Below are positions 62,106-64,000 of a DNA stretch of 64,000 bases, in pieces. The translations under genes were made by a program, and so were the position numbers. The notes under the pieces were generated by a model that worked only from the letters and a program-made list of their open reading frames with translations, had not been told where the DNA came from and ran no database searches. The DNA is taken from NCBI GenBank assembly GCA_963838235.1, contig CAWIQJ010000005.1, forward strand, positions 744,001 through 808,000, read 5' to 3'. This DNA comes from JAFECT01 sp963838235. Its GTDB lineage: Bacteria; Pseudomonadota; Alphaproteobacteria; Caulobacterales; Caulobacteraceae. Within the stretch, counting starts at the first letter, position 1; each line of letters starts with the position of its first letter.

Positions 62106-62963
62106 TCAGACCGCCAGATTGTCGATCAGGCGCGTGCCGCCGATCCTGACGGCGGCCAGGACGCGCGCGTCGGCGTCAACCGCGGCTCCGAACGGCTGCA
62201 GGTCGTCGGCACGGCGGATCGCAACGTAGTCGACCTTTTCAAAACCGGCTTCCAGAAGCTCCGCTGTCGTGTCGGCTTCGACCGCCGCAACCGGTTCGCC
62301 CTTCTTCGCGCGCCGGGCTGCGTCCGCCAGCGCCAGGTTCAGGCGTCCGGCGATCATGCGTTGTTGCGGGTCGAGGTAGGCGTTGCGTGAGCTCATGGCG
62401 AGGCCGTCGTCCCCGCGCACGGTCGGGCCGGCGACGATCTCCACCGGCAGGTCGAGGTCGCGGACAAGGCGGCGGATGACGAGCAGTTGCTGATAGTCCT
62501 TCTCGCCGAACACCGCGACGTCGGGCTCCGCGGCGATCAACAGCTTGGCGACGACGGTGGCGACGCCGCCGAACATCTCGGGCCGGAAGCGGCCTTCGAG
62601 GTCGTCCGACACACCGTGCACGGCGATCGAGGTGGAGAAACCCCGGGGGTAGATCGCCTCGGGCGACGGCATGAACAGCAGGTCGCAGCCGGCCTCAGCC
62701 AACAGGGCACGATCGTCGGCTTCCCGACGCGGATAGCGGTTGAGGTCTTCGCCCGGGGCGAACTGCGTCGGATTCACGAACAGCGAGGCGACGACCCGAT
62801 CAGCTCTTTCGCGCGCCAGGCGCACCAGCGACAGGTGGCCTTCGTGCAGGGCGCCCATGGTAGGCACGAGCGCGACCCGTTGGCCGTCCTGTTTCCAGGC
62901 GCGAACGTGAGATCGGAGCTTGTCAGGGCTGGTCGCGAGGGGGAGGGTCGCAACAGCGGTCAT
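62106..62963 (-). CDS. panC: Pantothenate synthetase
   Basis: A 285-residue enzyme that condenses pantoate and beta-alanine with ATP in coenzyme A synthesis. Motifs: the HIGH-like VPTMGALHEGHLSLVRLARE, SLFVNPTQFAPGEDLNRYPR, GVATVVAKLLIAAEPDVAVF, GEKDYQQLLVIRRLVRDL, the KMSKS-like GLAMSSRNAYLDPQQR and C-terminal GTRLIDNLAV. All expected residues are present. It diverges from the SPOR lipoprotein and lies near mipZ, a neighbourhood I also associate with Caulobacter. Confidence 0.97.
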   Translation of the reverse strand: MTAVATLPLATSPDKLRSHVRAWKQDGQRVALVPTMGALHEGHLSLVRLARERADRVVASLFVNPTQFAPGEDLNRYPRREADDRALLAEAGCDLLFMPSPEAIYPRGFSTSIAVHGVSDDLEGRFRPEMFGGVATVVAKLLIAAEPDVAVFGEKDYQQLLVIRRLVRDLDLPVEIVAGPTVRGDDGLAMSSRNAYLDPQQRMIAGRLNLALADAARRAKKGEPVAAVEADTTAELLEAGFEKVDYVAIRRADDLQPFGAAVDADARVLAAVRIGGTRLIDNLAV

Positions 62964-63026
62964 GTCAGAGCGTTAACCAGGATTGTTAGGGATATCTCTC
63001 AACCGTACCGAAAGGGGAGCGGCGTT

Positions 63027-63680
63027 ATGGCCTGGGTTATGAGCGCTTCGACCCTCGTTCGTCCAGCCATGCTGGCCGCGATGGCCCTTGGGGTTTCCGC
63101 GAGCCTGGCCGGCTGCGGCGAGGTGCAGAACGACGGCCACATGTTCCAGCGCTGGTCCGACCAGGTCGAACAGATCAAGGTCAGCGGCCAGCCCCCCGGC
63201 GAGACCGCCGACGCGTCCGCTACGCCCTCGACCGACCCCGCCGCCTCCCAGACCCTGGCGCTACGCCAGCCGATGAAGATCGACGTGGTCGACCGCATCA
63301 ACATGCCTACGCCCGACGCCGCGACCCTGCGTTCGGTCATCCGGATGGTGCACGCCAGCGTGGTGTCCGGTCCCGCGCCGGCCGAAACCGAAATCGCCGG
63401 CCTGCGCCGACCCATCGAGAGCGGTCCCATGGCCGCGGGCAAGTCCGGCCGCCTCGTCCAGCTTGCCGCCTTCACCAGCGACGCCGACGCCCGCGCCGCC
63501 TGGCGCAAGTTCGCCGCCGCCGATCCGGCGGTGTTCGCGCGCCTCGCGCCGCGCTTCGAACGCGCCGACCTCGGCGACAAGGGCCAGTGGATTCGCGTGA
63601 AGGTCGCCCTGCCGGCGGCGTCCGACGCCGCCCATCGCGTGTGCGCCGCGGCGAAGCTTTCACCCGAGCGCTGCGCCTGA
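63027..63680 (+). CDS. SPOR-domain-like lipoprotein
   Basis: A 217-residue protein with a lipoprotein signal peptide: AMALGVSASLAGCGEVQNDG places the lipidated cysteine near residue 30. A low-complexity linker is followed by a C-terminal SPOR-like domain (GRLVQLAAFTSDADARAAWR to ERADLGDKGQWIRVKVALPA, AHRVCAAAKLSPERCA). SPOR domains bind denuded glycan at the division septum, so a septal localisation is plausible. An AAAGGGGAG site precedes the ATG at 63027. It lies upstream of and in line with mipZ, the division-site regulator. Confidence 0.88.
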   Translation: MAWVMSASTLVRPAMLAAMALGVSASLAGCGEVQNDGHMFQRWSDQVEQIKVSGQPPGETADASATPSTDPAASQTLALRQPMKIDVVDRINMPTPDAATLRSVIRMVHASVVSGPAPAETEIAGLRRPIESGPMAAGKSGRLVQLAAFTSDADARAAWRKFAAADPAVFARLAPRFERADLGDKGQWIRVKVALPAASDAAHRVCAAAKLSPERCA

Positions 63681-63779
63681 ATAATTGATCGCTTGCGACG
63701 TTAAGAATCATCGCCGGTGCGTTGACGCGCACGCCGCGCGGCGGCGAGTGTAGCCCCTCGTCCGAGTCGGGGGTGAACC

Positions 63780-64000
63780 GTGCAGTCGCGTGTCGTAGTC
63801 GTCGGCAACGAAAAAGGCGGAGCCGGCAAGTCCACCATCGCCATTCACCTCGCTGCGGGCCTGATGACCCAGGGCGCCAGCGTCGCGGTTATCGACCTCG
63901 ATCTGCGCCAGCAGTCGTTCGGCCGGTTCCTGGCCAACCGCCGGGCCTGGCTCACGAAATCCGGCGCGGTGGCGCCGATGCCGATCGAGGTCCGGCTGGG
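63780..64000 (+). CDS. mipZ: MipZ-type ParA-family ATPase (partial, 5' end)
   Basis: The GTG at 63780 opens a frame through the window edge: SRVVVVGNEKGGAGKSTIA (deviant Walker A of ParA/MinD ATPases), LAAGLMTQGASVAVIDLDLR, QQSFGRFLANRRAWLTK. IDLDLRQ, RFL/F-NRRAWL and the missing extra N-terminal residues match Caulobacter MipZ rather than ParA or MinD. MipZ forms gradients from the ParB-parS poles and inhibits FtsZ assembly there, placing division at midcell. Only 73 codons are visible. Context (panC, SPOR lipoprotein) agrees with the call. Confidence 0.9.
   Translation, partial: MQSRVVVVGNEKGGAGKSTIAIHLAAGLMTQGASVAVIDLDLRQQSFGRFLANRRAWLTKSGAVAPMPIEVRL

Overview
The window is about 64 kb of GC-rich DNA, densely coded on both strands, from the chromosome of an alphaproteobacterium, most likely a Caulobacterales member (Caulobacter/Phenylobacterium-like). 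The main evidence is a popZ homologue lying between a tolC-type gene and valS, and a mipZ-type ParA ATPase starting at the right edge beside panC. A TonB receptor, several periplasmic proteases, a soluble lytic transglycosylase and a TMEM165/GDT1 transporter behind a yybP-ykoY riboswitch fit this. No prophage, insertion sequence, CRISPR array or rRNA was seen.

Layout. 0.5-7 kb: two tandem secreted BNR/Vps10-like propeller proteins. 7-15 kb: an apparent ester or xenobiotic uptake locus (MFS, secreted carboxylesterase, TetR, acyl-CoA synthetase, TonB receptor). 15-19 kb: a MocR regulator divergent from S41-like, DUF3830 and PhyH genes. 19-22.7 kb: Mn riboswitch plus GDT1, a thioredoxin-NhaA fusion, pirin. 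22.9-30.4 kb: a broken S41 protease, tRNA-Asn, MFS, Fe-alcohol dehydrogenase plus thioesterase, a winged-helix/TPR regulator, a CPBP protease and tRNA-Cys. 30.6-37.2 kb: pcm-like, tolC, popZ, valS, tlyA. 37.2-39 kb: three glycine-zipper proteins. 39-44.5 kb: RNA methyltransferase, two unknown membrane proteins, CGNR regulator, radical SAM protein. 44.5-48.1 kb: lipoprotein, lytic transglycosylase and uracil-DNA glycosylase. 48.2-59.3 kb: ETF-QO, TPR protein, ispE, fasciclin protein, glyQ, glyS, ppdK. 59.3-64 kb: M23 peptidase, YCII protein, SRPBCC membrane protein, panC, SPOR lipoprotein, mipZ.

Sequence quality matters for reading this window. About fifteen genes outside the worst region carry one or a few single-base frameshifts that are repaired by one indel. 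From about 54.65 to 59 kb, glyS and ppdK carry dozens of such shifts, almost all single extra bases, while the underlying protein stays perfectly recognisable. These genes are therefore annotated as coding with probable sequence errors. Only the S41 gene at 22.9-24.7 kb is called a pseudogene, and even that is uncertain.

Most notable items: the Mn riboswitch/GDT1 pair; a palindromic repeat that supplies the start codon and first residues of IspE; a decayed second copy of the transglycosylase 3' end beyond a lipoprotein gene; the thioredoxin-NhaA fusion; the apparent GlyQ-GlyS fusion, probably an indel; and popZ and mipZ within 31 kb of each other. I saw no convincing wholly new multi-gene system.
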